In this document: one piece after another, positions 25,248-33,953 of the stretch
Layout: each line of letters starts with the position of its first letter
Numbering within the stretch: position 1 is the first letter of the stretch
NCBI RefSeq assembly: GCF_034720595.1
Contig: NZ_JAYESJ010000001.1
Coordinates: 1,886,001-1,950,000, forward strand
From: Rhizobium sp. CC-YZS058
GTDB lineage: Bacteria > Pseudomonadota > Alphaproteobacteria > Rhizobiales > Rhizobiaceae
Reading direction: 5' to 3'
Length of the DNA stretch: 64,000 nt
Notes under the pieces: model-generated
Database searches by the model: none
What the model was told of the DNA's origin: nothing
Seen by the model: the letters and a program-made list of their open reading frames with translations, nothing else
Program-made: the position numbers and the translations under genes

Positions 25248-26602
25248 CACTGTCTCCGCCCCTCGCCTTTTCGAGCAACGGCCCTTCGGCGGACACGGGA
25301 CGACGACTGTCGATCGCGGTGATCGGGTCGGGCGTCTCGGGCACCTCGGCTGCCTGGGCGCTGGCCCCGGTCCATGACGTAACCCTTTACGAGAAGGACC
25401 ACCGGCCGGGCGGCCATACGGCGACCGTGGACATCGACTATGACGGAACGCCGATTTCGGTCGACACCGGGTTCATCGTCTACAATGAGGCGAACTACCC
25501 CAACCTCACCGCGCTTTTTGCCGAGCTCGGGGTCGTCACCCATCCCAGCAGCATGAGCTTTTCCCTCTCGCTCGATGAAGGCGCGCTCGAATGGCGGGGA
25601 GGACCCTTCTCTGGCCTCTTCGCGCAGAAGCGCAATATGCTGCGCCCCTCCTTCCTGTTGATGCTGCGCGAAATCCTGCGCTTCAACCGCACCTGCCTGG
25701 CAGACCGGAGCGCCGGCGTGCTCGGAGATCGCTCGATCGGGGATTATCTGAACTGGCGCGGCTTCTCGCCCGGCTTTACCAACAACTACCTGATCCCCAT
25801 GGCAGCCGCCATCTGGTCGGCGCCGGCCGCCCGCATGCTGGATTTCCCCGCCGAGCGCTTCGTGCAGTTCTTCGACAATCATCGCCTGATCTATGCCAAG
25901 CCACACCCCTGGCGGACGGTGGCGGGCGGCAGCCGTGTCTATCTCGACAAGTTGTTGGCGCGGCTCGGCGACCGGCTGAAGCTCAATGCGCCCGTTCGCG
26001 GTATTCGTCGCGAAGGCGGACGCGTCGCGGTCACGGAGGCGGATGGCACCCTGCGCCTGTTCGACAAGGTCATCCTCGCCAGCCACAGCGACCAGTCGCT
26101 GGCGCTGCTGCAGGATGCTACGGGCGAGGAACGGGACCTGCTGTCCGCCGTTCCCTACCAGCCGAACCGCGTCATTCTCCACCGCGATCCGGCGCTGATG
26201 CCGAAGCGGGAGAAGGCCTGGGCCTCGTGGAACTATCTGCGCTCGACCAAGCCCGGCGCGGACCAGAGCGTTGCCGTCACCTACTGGATGAACAGTCTCC
26301 AGGCGATCGACCCGGCGTGCCCGCTGTTCGTCACGCTGAACCCGGATCGCGAGCCGGCGGCCGACAAGGTCTTTGCCGAGTTTTCCTACAATCATCCGCA
26401 GTTCGATGCGCGGTCTGTGGAGGCGCAGCGGCGGCTTGGCGGGATCCAGGGCGATCGCAACACCTTCTTTGCCGGCGCCTGGACCGGCTACGGCTTCCAT
26501 GAAGACGGTCTCGCATCCGGTCTTGCGGCAGCGGAACTGTTGGGGGGAATTATCCCCTGGCGGCGCCCGCCTGCCCTTCCCTTCGCGGAAGCGGCGGAAT
26601 AG
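25244..26602 (+). CDS. FAD/NAD(P)-binding oxidoreductase (amine-oxidase-like)
   Basis: A 452-residue flavoprotein with the N-terminal dinucleotide fold VIGSGVSGTSAAWALA and YEKDHRPGGHTATVDIDY, placing it among amine oxidase/desaturase-like FAD proteins. It overlaps phr by four bases and is followed closely by a DUF1365 gene and a cyclopropane fatty acid synthase. This set is conserved across proteobacteria and is induced by singlet oxygen in Rhodobacter, where the proteins are needed for furan fatty acid production or fatty acid modification. A role in oxidising membrane fatty acids is inferred from this context. Confidence 0.88.
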   Translation: MTLSPPLAFSSNGPSADTGRRLSIAVIGSGVSGTSAAWALAPVHDVTLYEKDHRPGGHTATVDIDYDGTPISVDTGFIVYNEANYPNLTALFAELGVVTHPSSMSFSLSLDEGALEWRGGPFSGLFAQKRNMLRPSFLLMLREILRFNRTCLADRSAGVLGDRSIGDYLNWRGFSPGFTNNYLIPMAAAIWSAPAARMLDFPAERFVQFFDNHRLIYAKPHPWRTVAGGSRVYLDKLLARLGDRLKLNAPVRGIRREGGRVAVTEADGTLRLFDKVILASHSDQSLALLQDATGEERDLLSAVPYQPNRVILHRDPALMPKREKAWASWNYLRSTKPGADQSVAVTYWMNSLQAIDPACPLFVTLNPDREPAADKVFAEFSYNHPQFDARSVEAQRRLGGIQGDRNTFFAGAWTGYGFHEDGLASGLAAAELLGGIIPWRRPPALPFAEAAE

Positions 26603-26611
26603 GACACGCTT

Positions 26612-27460
26612 ATGGCGTCGCAGGATCGGGCAGAAGAGGGGAGAACGAGCGCCGCGGCGGCGCTTTACCGCGGGCATGTCATGCATCAGCGGATGAAGCC
26701 GCTCGGGCACCGGTTCCGCTACTCGGTCTTCTCGCTGCGGCTCGATCTCGACCGCCTCGCCGAAGCCGACCGTCAAAGCCGGCTCTTTTCGGTCGATCGC
26801 TTCAATCTCCTCTCCTTCCACCAGGCCGATCACAGCGATCGGCCGGGCGTGCCGCTGCGGCGCTATGTCGAGTCGCTTCTCGAAGGTCTGGAGCTGGAGA
26901 TCGCAGCAAGGCGCATCGTGCTCGTCGCCTATCCCCGCATCCTCGGCTGGGTGTTCAACCCGATCGCGCTCTACTACGTTTATGACAAGCACGATCGGCT
27001 GGCGGCGATGATCTACGAGGTGCGCAACACCTTCGGCGAGCGACACACCTATGTCTGCCCGCTCGAAGCAGGCGAGCAGTCTGCGGCTGGCATCCGGCAG
27101 AGCTGCGACAAGATCTTTCACGTCTCCCCCTTCATGCCGATGGCGATGCGCTACCACTTCCGCATCAGCGAGCCGGGGTCGCAGATCCGCTGGCGAATCC
27201 TGGAGACGGATGCGGAAGGCCCGATGCTGGCGGCGACCTTTTCCGGCAGCCTCCTGCCGCTGACGAGCGGGAGCATCCTCGGTTCCGTCGCGCGCATTCC
27301 GAACCTGACGATCAAGATCCTGGCCGGAATCCACTGGGAAGCGCTGAAACTCTGGGTCAAGGGCGCCCGTTATATCCCGAGACCGGCTCCGCCCGGCCGC
27401 AGCAGCCTCTGGCGACAGGGGCGTCGCCAGGATCACGAGGCTTGCGAGGCGGCGGAATAA
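26612..27460 (+). CDS. DUF1365 family protein
   Basis: A 282-residue DUF1365 protein: LYRGHVMHQRMKPLGHRFRY near the N terminus, then SVDRFNLLSFHQADHSDRPG, RILGWVFNPIALYYVYD and HVSPFMPMAMRYHFRISEPG. No reaction is established. It starts nine bases after the FAD oxidoreductase and belongs to the same operon as cfa, supporting a part in membrane fatty acid modification. The YVYD and HVSPF blocks look like conserved functional sites, but no cofactor motif is clear. Confidence 0.88.
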   Translation: MASQDRAEEGRTSAAAALYRGHVMHQRMKPLGHRFRYSVFSLRLDLDRLAEADRQSRLFSVDRFNLLSFHQADHSDRPGVPLRRYVESLLEGLELEIAARRIVLVAYPRILGWVFNPIALYYVYDKHDRLAAMIYEVRNTFGERHTYVCPLEAGEQSAAGIRQSCDKIFHVSPFMPMAMRYHFRISEPGSQIRWRILETDAEGPMLAATFSGSLLPLTSGSILGSVARIPNLTIKILAGIHWEALKLWVKGARYIPRPAPPGRSSLWRQGRRQDHEACEAAE

Positions 27461-27502
27461 GGTTATTTTGTGGTACGCGGCAATGATTGTCGGGGGTGGA
27501 GA

Positions 27503-28756
27503 ATGAGTTCAGCGGACGCCTTTTGCAGCAGTGAGTCGAAGATCGAGCGGCTCTCCAAGGACAATGTGACCCGCTACATGGCGGGCCTGCCCGCCAAGGC
27601 GCAGATGGTTTTGAAGGGCCTCGTTCACATGGAAGCGGGCACCTTGGCGCTGACGCTTCCCGACCGCCGCACCGTGCTGATCAAGGGCCGCCTTCCGGGG
27701 CCTGCGGCCGAAGCGACGCTTCACAACTGGAACCTGCCGCAGCGGGCGTTGACCGGGGGCACCATCGGCGTCGCCGAAAGCTATATGGACGGCGACTGGG
27801 AAAGCCCGGACGTCGGCACGTTTCTGGAACTCTTTCTGGTGAATGCCGAGCTCGGCCGCCGCTTCCCGAACGGTGCCCGCGGCGTCCTTCGCTTCGTCGA
27901 AAAGCTCCGCCATTGGCGCAATGCCAATACCAAGGCCGGATCGAAGCGCAACATCTCCGCCCATTACGACCTCGGCAACGCCTTCTATTCCTTGTGGCTC
28001 GATCCCTCGATGACCTATTCCTCCGCGCTTTATGCCAACGGGGCCAAGGATCTGGAGGACGCGCAGCGGGCCAAGTATCAGGCGCTGGCGCAGGCGGCGC
28101 AGATCGGTCCGGGCGATCATGTGCTCGAGATCGGCTGCGGCTGGGGCGGCTTTGCCGAATATGCGGCAAGCGAGATCGGCTGCCGGGTGACGGGTCTGAC
28201 GATCAGCCGCGAACAGCTGGACTTTGCCCGGGCCCGCATGCAGAGCAAGGGCCTCTCCGACAAGGTGGACATCAAGTTCCAGGATTACCGGGACGAGACC
28301 GGCCTCTACGACCGGATCGTCTCGATCGAAATGTTCGAGGCTGTCGGCGAGAAATATTGGTCGACCTATTTCTCGCAGGTTCGCCGCTGCCTGAAGCCGG
28401 GCGGGCGTGCCGGTCTGCAGATCATCACCATCAAGCCGGAATCCTACCGCGACTACCGCGCCAATCCGGATTTCATCCAGAAATATGTCTTCCCCGGCGG
28501 CATGCTGCCCACGCGCGATCATTTGACGGATCTCGGCCGCAAGGCAGGCCTCGCCATGGTCGGCGATCTGGGCTTCGGTCTCGACTATGCCCGCACGCTT
28601 GCCGAATGGCGTCTGCGCTTCTGGAAGGTGTGGGACAAGATCGAGCCGCTCGGCTTCGATCTGCGCTTCCGGCGTCTCTGGGAGTTCTACCTGTTCTATT
28701 GCGAGGCCGGCTTCCGCGCCCGCAACATCGATGTGCGGCAGGTCGTCTACGAATAG
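27503..28756 (+). CDS. cfa: Cyclopropane-fatty-acyl-phospholipid synthase family methyltransferase
   Basis: This SAM-dependent enzyme methylates unsaturated phospholipid acyl chains to cyclopropane or related forms at the membrane. The 417-residue product has the N-terminal lipid-binding domain (GTIGVAESYMDGDWESPD) and a Rossmann SAM domain with VLEIGCGWGGFAEYAA and the CFA motif IVSIEMFEAVGEKYW. Start 27503 follows GGGGGTGGAGA. Position in the phr operon suggests induction by photo-oxidative stress; in Rhodobacter an equivalent CfaS-type protein is in the same regulon. Confidence 0.92.
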   Translation: MSSADAFCSSESKIERLSKDNVTRYMAGLPAKAQMVLKGLVHMEAGTLALTLPDRRTVLIKGRLPGPAAEATLHNWNLPQRALTGGTIGVAESYMDGDWESPDVGTFLELFLVNAELGRRFPNGARGVLRFVEKLRHWRNANTKAGSKRNISAHYDLGNAFYSLWLDPSMTYSSALYANGAKDLEDAQRAKYQALAQAAQIGPGDHVLEIGCGWGGFAEYAASEIGCRVTGLTISREQLDFARARMQSKGLSDKVDIKFQDYRDETGLYDRIVSIEMFEAVGEKYWSTYFSQVRRCLKPGGRAGLQIITIKPESYRDYRANPDFIQKYVFPGGMLPTRDHLTDLGRKAGLAMVGDLGFGLDYARTLAEWRLRFWKVWDKIEPLGFDLRFRRLWEFYLFYCEAGFRARNIDVRQVVYE

Positions 28757-28827
28757 GCATCCGCGCGCGTCTGTCCGGCGTAGGAGAGGGTCGATAGGCA
28801 ATCCTCACACCTCCTTCCGGCTTCGCG

Positions 28828-30204
28828 ATGACCACGTCCCCTGCTCCCCATCGTCGCACGGCGGCCGACCCAGCCCCGGCGGCCGCCCTGCCTCGGCGGA
28901 CGGCGTTTTTCTATTGCCTCCCCGCCGCGCCGCTCGCAGCCCTCGGCCTGCCGCTCTACACGCTGGTGCCGACCTATTATACCGAGACGCTGGGCGTGCC
29001 GATCGCCGCGGCCGGATGGGTGGTGCTGTTGATCCGCCTGGTCGATGCCCTGTCCGACCCGCTGGTCGGGGCTCTGGCGGATGGCATCCGGCCGTCCTTC
29101 GGGCGGCGCCGCCTGCTCTTTCTCTGCGCCTTGCCGATCGCGGCTCTCGCGGCGCTCATGCTCTACTGGCCGGGTGACGGCGCCGGGGCCGGCTATCTGC
29201 TGCTCTGGGGATCGGTCGCCTCGCTCGGCTTCACTCTTGCCATGGTGCCCTACTCCGCCTGGGGCGCAGAACTCGTCAGCGACTATCATGGACGCACGGC
29301 TCTCTCCGCCCTGCGCGAGGGGGCGACGCTGGTGGGCACGCTGATCGCCATCGTCCTTCCCTTCGCCATCGGCTTCGAAGCGCTGGGCTTCTCGGGACTG
29401 GCGGTTCTGGGCCTTTCCGTCAGTGTCGCTCTGCTGCTGCTGGGAGGGCTCACGGTCCTGCGGGTTCCCGAGCCCGATGATCGGACAAAAGTGCGCCTCG
29501 GGCTGCTGCCGGGCCTGCGGTTCCTCGCCGCCAACCGGCCGTTCCGCAGGCTCGTTGCTGCCTACCTCGCCAACGGGCTTGCCAATGGCATTCCGGCCAC
29601 GCTGTTCCTGTTCTTCGTGTCGGCGCGTCTCGATCTTCCGGAGATGCGGGGGCCGCTGCTGTTTCTCTATTTTCTCTGCGCCATCGCCGGCGTGCCACTG
29701 GCAACGGTCGCGGCGCGCCGGTGGGGCAAGCACCGCGCCTGGTGTCTGGCCATGTCTGCCGCCTGCGCAATCTTCGCGCTCGCGCCGCTGCTGCCGCCCG
29801 GCAGTCTCTACGGCTTCGGGGCGATCACCCTGATGACCGGCGTGTTGCTGGGCTTCGATCTCGCGCTGCCGCCTTCGATTCAGGCGGATGTGATCGACGC
29901 TGATACGGCCGCGACCGGCGCCCAGCGCAGCGGTCTCTATTTCGCGGCCTGGGGGCTTGCCACCAAGCTCGCGCTCGCGCTCGGCGCCGGCATCGTCTTC
30001 CCGCTGCTCTCTGCAGCCGGTTTCGATCCGGCACGGGGGGCGGGAAACAGCGAAAGCAGCCTGTTCACGCTGGCGGCCATCTATGCCTGGCTGCCGGTCG
30101 CTCTCAAGCTGGTCGCCGTTGCGTTGATGTGGAATTTCCCGCTGGACGAACGCATGCAGCGCGACCTGCGCCAGAGCATCGGCAGAGGGTCGCCGCGGCC
30201 ATGA
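28828..30204 (+). CDS. MFS transporter, GPH/MelB-like family
   Basis: A 458-residue carrier with about twelve hydrophobic helices. Family marks are VVLLIRLVDALSDPLVGALADG near residues 66-85 and FGRRRLLFL at the first cytoplasmic loop, as in glycoside-pentoside-hexuronide/MelB carriers. It follows cfa by 71 bases. A carrier of this type also sits in the sigma-E locus of Rhodobacter. The substrate cannot be read; given the setting, a lipid or lipid-derived compound is as likely as a sugar. Confidence 0.87.
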   Translation: MTTSPAPHRRTAADPAPAAALPRRTAFFYCLPAAPLAALGLPLYTLVPTYYTETLGVPIAAAGWVVLLIRLVDALSDPLVGALADGIRPSFGRRRLLFLCALPIAALAALMLYWPGDGAGAGYLLLWGSVASLGFTLAMVPYSAWGAELVSDYHGRTALSALREGATLVGTLIAIVLPFAIGFEALGFSGLAVLGLSVSVALLLLGGLTVLRVPEPDDRTKVRLGLLPGLRFLAANRPFRRLVAAYLANGLANGIPATLFLFFVSARLDLPEMRGPLLFLYFLCAIAGVPLATVAARRWGKHRAWCLAMSAACAIFALAPLLPPGSLYGFGAITLMTGVLLGFDLALPPSIQADVIDADTAATGAQRSGLYFAAWGLATKLALALGAGIVFPLLSAAGFDPARGAGNSESSLFTLAAIYAWLPVALKLVAVALMWNFPLDERMQRDLRQSIGRGSPRP

Positions 30205-30217
30205 CGGCCGTCGTGAC

Positions 30218-31069
30218 CTAGCTTGCCTCTCGCGATTCGGCAGGAGGAGTGTGAGCGTCGGGAGCGCCTCGGCTCGTGACAGGCGGGCGCGTCTTCCAGC
30301 CGGTTGCCCGGTTGATGGCCCAGAAATAGGCACCATAGGGGAGAAGCCGGAGCAGCTTCAGCACATAGGTGAAGCGCCTCGGAAAGGTGATCTCGAAGCC
30401 GGAGGCGTTGAGGCCGGCAACGATCCGCTCTGCCGCCACCTCCGGCGTCACCAGCGCCGGCATCGGGAAGGCGTTGTTCTTCGTGGCCGGTGTGTCGACG
30501 AAGCCCGGGTTGATGATCTGGATCCGGATCCCCTGCTTGTCGAGATCGAACTTCAGACTCTCGGCCAGATTGATCAGCGCCGCCTTCGTCGCGCCATAGG
30601 CCGCGCTGGTCGGCAGCCCACCATAGCCCGTTACCGATGAGACGATGGCGATCTGCCCCTGACCGCGCGCCTTCATGTGGCGGATGGCCGGCAGCAGACA
30701 ATTGACGACGCCGTTGAGGTTGACCGAGAAGGTCTTTTCGAAATCCTCGCGGTGCAGGTCTTCGCCATGGACGGGCAGATAGACCCCGGCGTTCAGCACC
30801 GTCAGCGCCAGCGTCCCGTGCTCATATTCGATCGCGGCGAGAAGGCGCTCCATGTCCTCGGGGTCTGTGACATCGCCGTCGAGCACGATGATCCGTCCCG
30901 GGCCTTTGGCCGCATGCTGAAGGGCGACGAGCTTATCGTGGTCGCGCGCCGTGACGACGACCGAGAACCCCTTTTCCACCAGCTTCAGTGCCAGAGCTCG
31001 ACCGATCCCCGAACTCGCGCCGGTGACCCAGGCGAGGCCATGATCCGGGCGTGCGGTGAAGTCGGTCAT
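30218..31069 (-). CDS. Short-chain dehydrogenase/reductase
   Basis: A 283-residue classical SDR with the cofactor motif TGASSGIG (residues about 16-23), the NAG motif (LNAGVY), the catalytic serine in IVSSVTGYGG and YGATK. Its C-terminal part extends beyond the core with an amphipathic region. It converges with the MFS gene, 13 bases apart, and lies 110 bases downstream of chrR on the same strand, so both may come from the chrR promoter. SDR genes recur in this oxidative-stress cluster. A start at 31093 is also possible. Confidence 0.88.
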   Translation of the reverse strand: MTDFTARPDHGLAWVTGASSGIGRALALKLVEKGFSVVVTARDHDKLVALQHAAKGPGRIIVLDGDVTDPEDMERLLAAIEYEHGTLALTVLNAGVYLPVHGEDLHREDFEKTFSVNLNGVVNCLLPAIRHMKARGQGQIAIVSSVTGYGGLPTSAAYGATKAALINLAESLKFDLDKQGIRIQIINPGFVDTPATKNNAFPMPALVTPEVAAERIVAGLNASGFEITFPRRFTYVLKLLRLLPYGAYFWAINRATGWKTRPPVTSRGAPDAHTPPAESREAS

Positions 31070-31179
31070 GTCAGGCGTCTCCCATTCGGCCATCTACCGG
31101 GGAAACCTAGCGTGCAATGCCCCGGCTTCGATCCTCCGACCCGATCACATTTGCGCTTCGCGGGCCGGAACACGCGGCT

Positions 31180-31827
31180 TCACCCGATCAGGTCGCCCAG
31201 GCGCTGGCGGAACGATCCGGTCAGTTTCAGCGGTGCATCGGTGACGGAAAAGACGATGCACGGCTCGCCTTCTTCCGCCACCGGACGATGGTCGAGGCCG
31301 TCATCGGCAACGGAAATATCGCCGCGCGCAAAGCGTCCGCGCGCATCGTTGAAGGCACCGGTCAACACCAGCGACAGTTCGAAGCCTTCATGCGTATGCG
31401 CCGGCACGGCGCGGCCCGGACGGATCCAGAAGAAGCCGACTTCGCAGCCGTCCATCTTGCCGATCACATGCTCCTTGAGACCCGGCAGCTTGGTCTTCCA
31501 GGCGAGGTCGTCGAGATCACGGCCGACGAAATCTCGAATCGCCTGCGGCAGGACGGCACCCTTCGAGGGGGGCGCGCGCGGCAGGTCGATCGTCAGCGGC
31601 GGCGCTTCGAGGATCTGGCGCAGAAGGGCGTCGCGGTTGCTTAGCGCAGCCGGTTCGACCCGATCCAGCATATCCCCCCCCGCAGCCTCATACTTCGCCA
31701 CGACCGGCCGATTGTCCGGCTTGATCTCGAGATGTGCCTCAATGAGCACACGAACGGGCTCAGGCAGCATGCCCGCCGCATAATGCGCCAGCAACGCATC
31801 CACCGTATCGAACTCCTGTCGTGTCAT
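31180..31827 (-). CDS. chrR: ChrR-like anti-sigma factor lacking the N-terminal zinc cysteines
   Basis: The 215-residue product aligns with ChrR, the zinc anti-sigma factor that frees sigma-E on singlet oxygen. Its cupin-like C-terminal domain keeps all expected metal ligands: H144, H146, E150 and H180. In the N-terminal anti-sigma domain, the zinc pattern HxxxCxxC is altered: H32 remains, but K36 and N39 stand where the two cysteines should be. No ECF sigma gene is adjacent, whereas ChrR is normally encoded right after its sigma factor. The start is set by GGAAAGGGG and a sigma-E-like promoter 24 bases upstream. Whether it still binds a sigma factor is open. Confidence 0.82.
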   Translation of the reverse strand: MTRQEFDTVDALLAHYAAGMLPEPVRVLIEAHLEIKPDNRPVVAKYEAAGGDMLDRVEPAALSNRDALLRQILEAPPLTIDLPRAPPSKGAVLPQAIRDFVGRDLDDLAWKTKLPGLKEHVIGKMDGCEVGFFWIRPGRAVPAHTHEGFELSLVLTGAFNDARGRFARGDISVADDGLDHRPVAEEGEPCIVFSVTDAPLKLTGSFRQRLGDLIG

Positions 31828-31850
31828 GGGCCCCTTTCCTGGTCTTCCCT

Positions 31851-31880
31851 TCCCTACGATGCGGATGGACGAGCGGATCA
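31851..31880 (-). promoter_or_regulatory. Candidate ECF11/sigma-E promoter of chrR
   Basis: On the minus strand TGATCC (31875-31880) and TAGGGA (31851-31856) are separated by 18 bases, the same arrangement as at phr. The rest of 31881-32134 holds only a TGGTC-GCGT-GACCA inverted repeat at 32006-32019, about 115 bases before cysK. Confidence 0.65.
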
Positions 31881-32134
31881 TCGCACGGTGCATTTCCGAA
31901 GAACGCGGTTTGTTTTACCCTGAGACTTCACGGCTGCGAAACAGAATTTCTTGAAGTCTTTGCCGGCCGCGTCGAAAATGCGTCATTCCCTTGATGATCC
32001 CCATCTGGTCGCGTGACCATGCTCCTCATCTTCAGCGCCGTCCCGTCCGGCCTTGCCGCCACCCAGGTGCATGATTATGTCACACCCAGCCTGCCCTGCG
32101 CTAACCGCGCTTCTTTCGTGAGGTTCCCCGCCCG

Positions 32135-33175
32135 ATGTCTGCCCTGCCCACCGTCCTCGATGCCATCGGCAACACGCCGCTCATCCGCCTCAAGGCTGCC
32201 TCCGAGGCGACCGGCTGCGAGATTCTCGGCAAGGCCGAGTTCCTCAATCCCGGCCAATCGGTGAAGGACCGTGCGGCGCTCTGGATCATCCGGCAGGCGG
32301 AGCGTGAGGGCAAGCTGAAGCCGGGCGGCGTCATCGTCGAAGGCACGGCCGGCAATACCGGCATCGGGCTGGCTCTCGTGGCCCAGGCGCTCGGCTATCG
32401 CACCGTCATCGTCATCCCGGAGACGCAGAGCCAGGAAAAGAAGGATGCGCTGCGCCTGCTCGGCGCCGAGCTCGTCGAGGTGCCGGCCGCGCCCTACAAG
32501 AACCCGAACAATTACGTCCGTCTCTCCGGCCGTCTCGCCGCCCAACTGGCCGAAAGCGAACCGAACGGCGCGATCTGGGCGAACCAGTTCGACAATATCG
32601 CCAATCGCCAGGCGCATATCGATTCGACCGCACCGGAGATCTGGCGCGATACAGACGGCAAGGTGGACGGCTTCGTTTGCGCCGTCGGTTCGGGCGGCAC
32701 CTTGGCCGGGGTTGCGGAAGGCCTTCGCCGCGTCAAGCCGGACGTGAAGATCGGCCTCGCCGATCCGGAGGGCGCTGCGCTTTATTCCTATTACACGACC
32801 GGCGAATTCGCCTCCCCCGGCTCGTCGATCACCGAAGGTATCGGCCAGGGCCGGATCACGGCCAATCTAGAAGGTTTTACGCCTGATTACGCCTACCGCA
32901 TCGCCGACAGCGAAGCGATCCCGCTCGTCTTCGACCTCATCGAGCAGGAAGGCCTGTGCCTTGGCGGGTCCTCGGGCGTGAACATCGCCGGGGCCATCCG
33001 CCTCGCCAAGGATCTCGGGCCCGGCCACACGATCGTGACCATCCTGTGCGACTATGGTAATCGCTATCAGTCGAAGCTGTTCAACCCGGACTTCCTGCGG
33101 TCGAAGAGCCTGCCGGTCCCGTCCTGGCTCACCCGGGCGTCGACCATCACCGTCCCTTACGAGCCTGTTGGATAA
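32135..33175 (+). CDS. cysK: Cysteine synthase A (O-acetylserine sulfhydrylase)
   Basis: This PLP enzyme makes cysteine from O-acetylserine and sulfide. The 346-residue product has IGNTPLIRLK, the PLP lysine in NPGQSVKDRAALWII, the substrate loop EGTAGNTGIGLAL, the phosphate-binding GSGGTLAGVAEGL and the late GGSSGVNIAGA. It is longer than CysK of enterics by about 20 residues at the C terminus, as in some alphaproteobacterial enzymes. The gene opens a run of sulfur- and amino-acid-related genes (alaX-like, sseA) with short gaps. Confidence 0.92.
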   Translation: MSALPTVLDAIGNTPLIRLKAASEATGCEILGKAEFLNPGQSVKDRAALWIIRQAEREGKLKPGGVIVEGTAGNTGIGLALVAQALGYRTVIVIPETQSQEKKDALRLLGAELVEVPAAPYKNPNNYVRLSGRLAAQLAESEPNGAIWANQFDNIANRQAHIDSTAPEIWRDTDGKVDGFVCAVGSGGTLAGVAEGLRRVKPDVKIGLADPEGAALYSYYTTGEFASPGSSITEGIGQGRITANLEGFTPDYAYRIADSEAIPLVFDLIEQEGLCLGGSSGVNIAGAIRLAKDLGPGHTIVTILCDYGNRYQSKLFNPDFLRSKSLPVPSWLTRASTITVPYEPVG

Positions 33176-33183
33176 CCCGCCGC

Positions 33184-33918
33184 ATGACCGCCACCGATGC
33201 CCTTTTCCGCGACGATTTCTATCTTTCGACCGCGGAGGCGCGGGTGGTGGCGGTGCTGGAGGATGGCGGCATCGTGCTGGACCGCACCTGCTTCTACGCC
33301 ACCTCCGGCGGCCAACCCGGTGACAGCGGCACGCTGGAGCGCGCGGACGGGTCGATGATCGGAATCGTCACAACGCGCACCGGCGAGACCAAGAACGACA
33401 TCGTGCATATGCCGGCCGAGGGGGCAGCGCGGCCGGAAGTCGGCGAGGCGCTGACGCTGCATATCGACTGGCCCCGCCGCTACAGGCTGATGCGCATGCA
33501 CACCGCCTGCCACCTGCTCTCCGTCGTGCTCCCCTACCCCATTACCGGCGCGGCTGTCGGCGAGGAGGAGAGCCGGGTCGATTTCGACCTCAGCGATCTC
33601 GTCGACAAGGATGAGATCACCCAACGGCTGATGCAGCTGGTGCGCGAGAATCATCCGGTCTTTCTCAAGTGGATCACCGATGGGGAGCTGGCCGCCAATC
33701 CCGGCATCGTCCGCTCCAAGAACGTCCGCCCGCCGATGGGCCTCGGCCGGATCAGCCTCGTGTGCATCGGCGAGGACTCCGCGATCGACAGCCAGCCCTG
33801 CGGCGGCACCCATGTGTCGGAGACGCAGGAAGTGGGCGAGATCTACATTTCCAAGATCGAGAAAAAGGGCAAGGAAAGCCGGCGGCTGCGCATCCGCTTC
33901 GGCACCCCCGCCGCCTGA
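33184..33918 (+). CDS. Alanyl-tRNA editing protein (AlaX-like)
   Basis: A 244-residue free-standing relative of the AlaRS editing domain, which hydrolyses Ser-tRNA(Ala) or Gly-tRNA(Ala) in the cytoplasm. Zinc-binding motifs are in place: HTACHLLS (HxxxH) and CGGTHV with the following segment. The N-terminal part (CFYATSGGQPGDSGTLE) matches the AlaX-M/L type. It starts eight bases after cysK and is followed by a sulfurtransferase. Confidence 0.92.
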   Translation: MTATDALFRDDFYLSTAEARVVAVLEDGGIVLDRTCFYATSGGQPGDSGTLERADGSMIGIVTTRTGETKNDIVHMPAEGAARPEVGEALTLHIDWPRRYRLMRMHTACHLLSVVLPYPITGAAVGEEESRVDFDLSDLVDKDEITQRLMQLVRENHPVFLKWITDGELAANPGIVRSKNVRPPMGLGRISLVCIGEDSAIDSQPCGGTHVSETQEVGEIYISKIEKKGKESRRLRIRFGTPAA

Positions 33919-33953
33919 CCGCGCCCGCCCCGTCTTTTGAGGAGGAGACTGCC

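Noticed and set aside
23685..27436. Long minus-strand frames opposite phr and the FAD oxidoreductase
   Set aside because: Arg/Gly-rich shadows of well-recognised plus-strand genes.
31995..32018. Additional TGATCC upstream of cysK
   Set aside because: No TA-type -10 element 18 bases later; likely chance.
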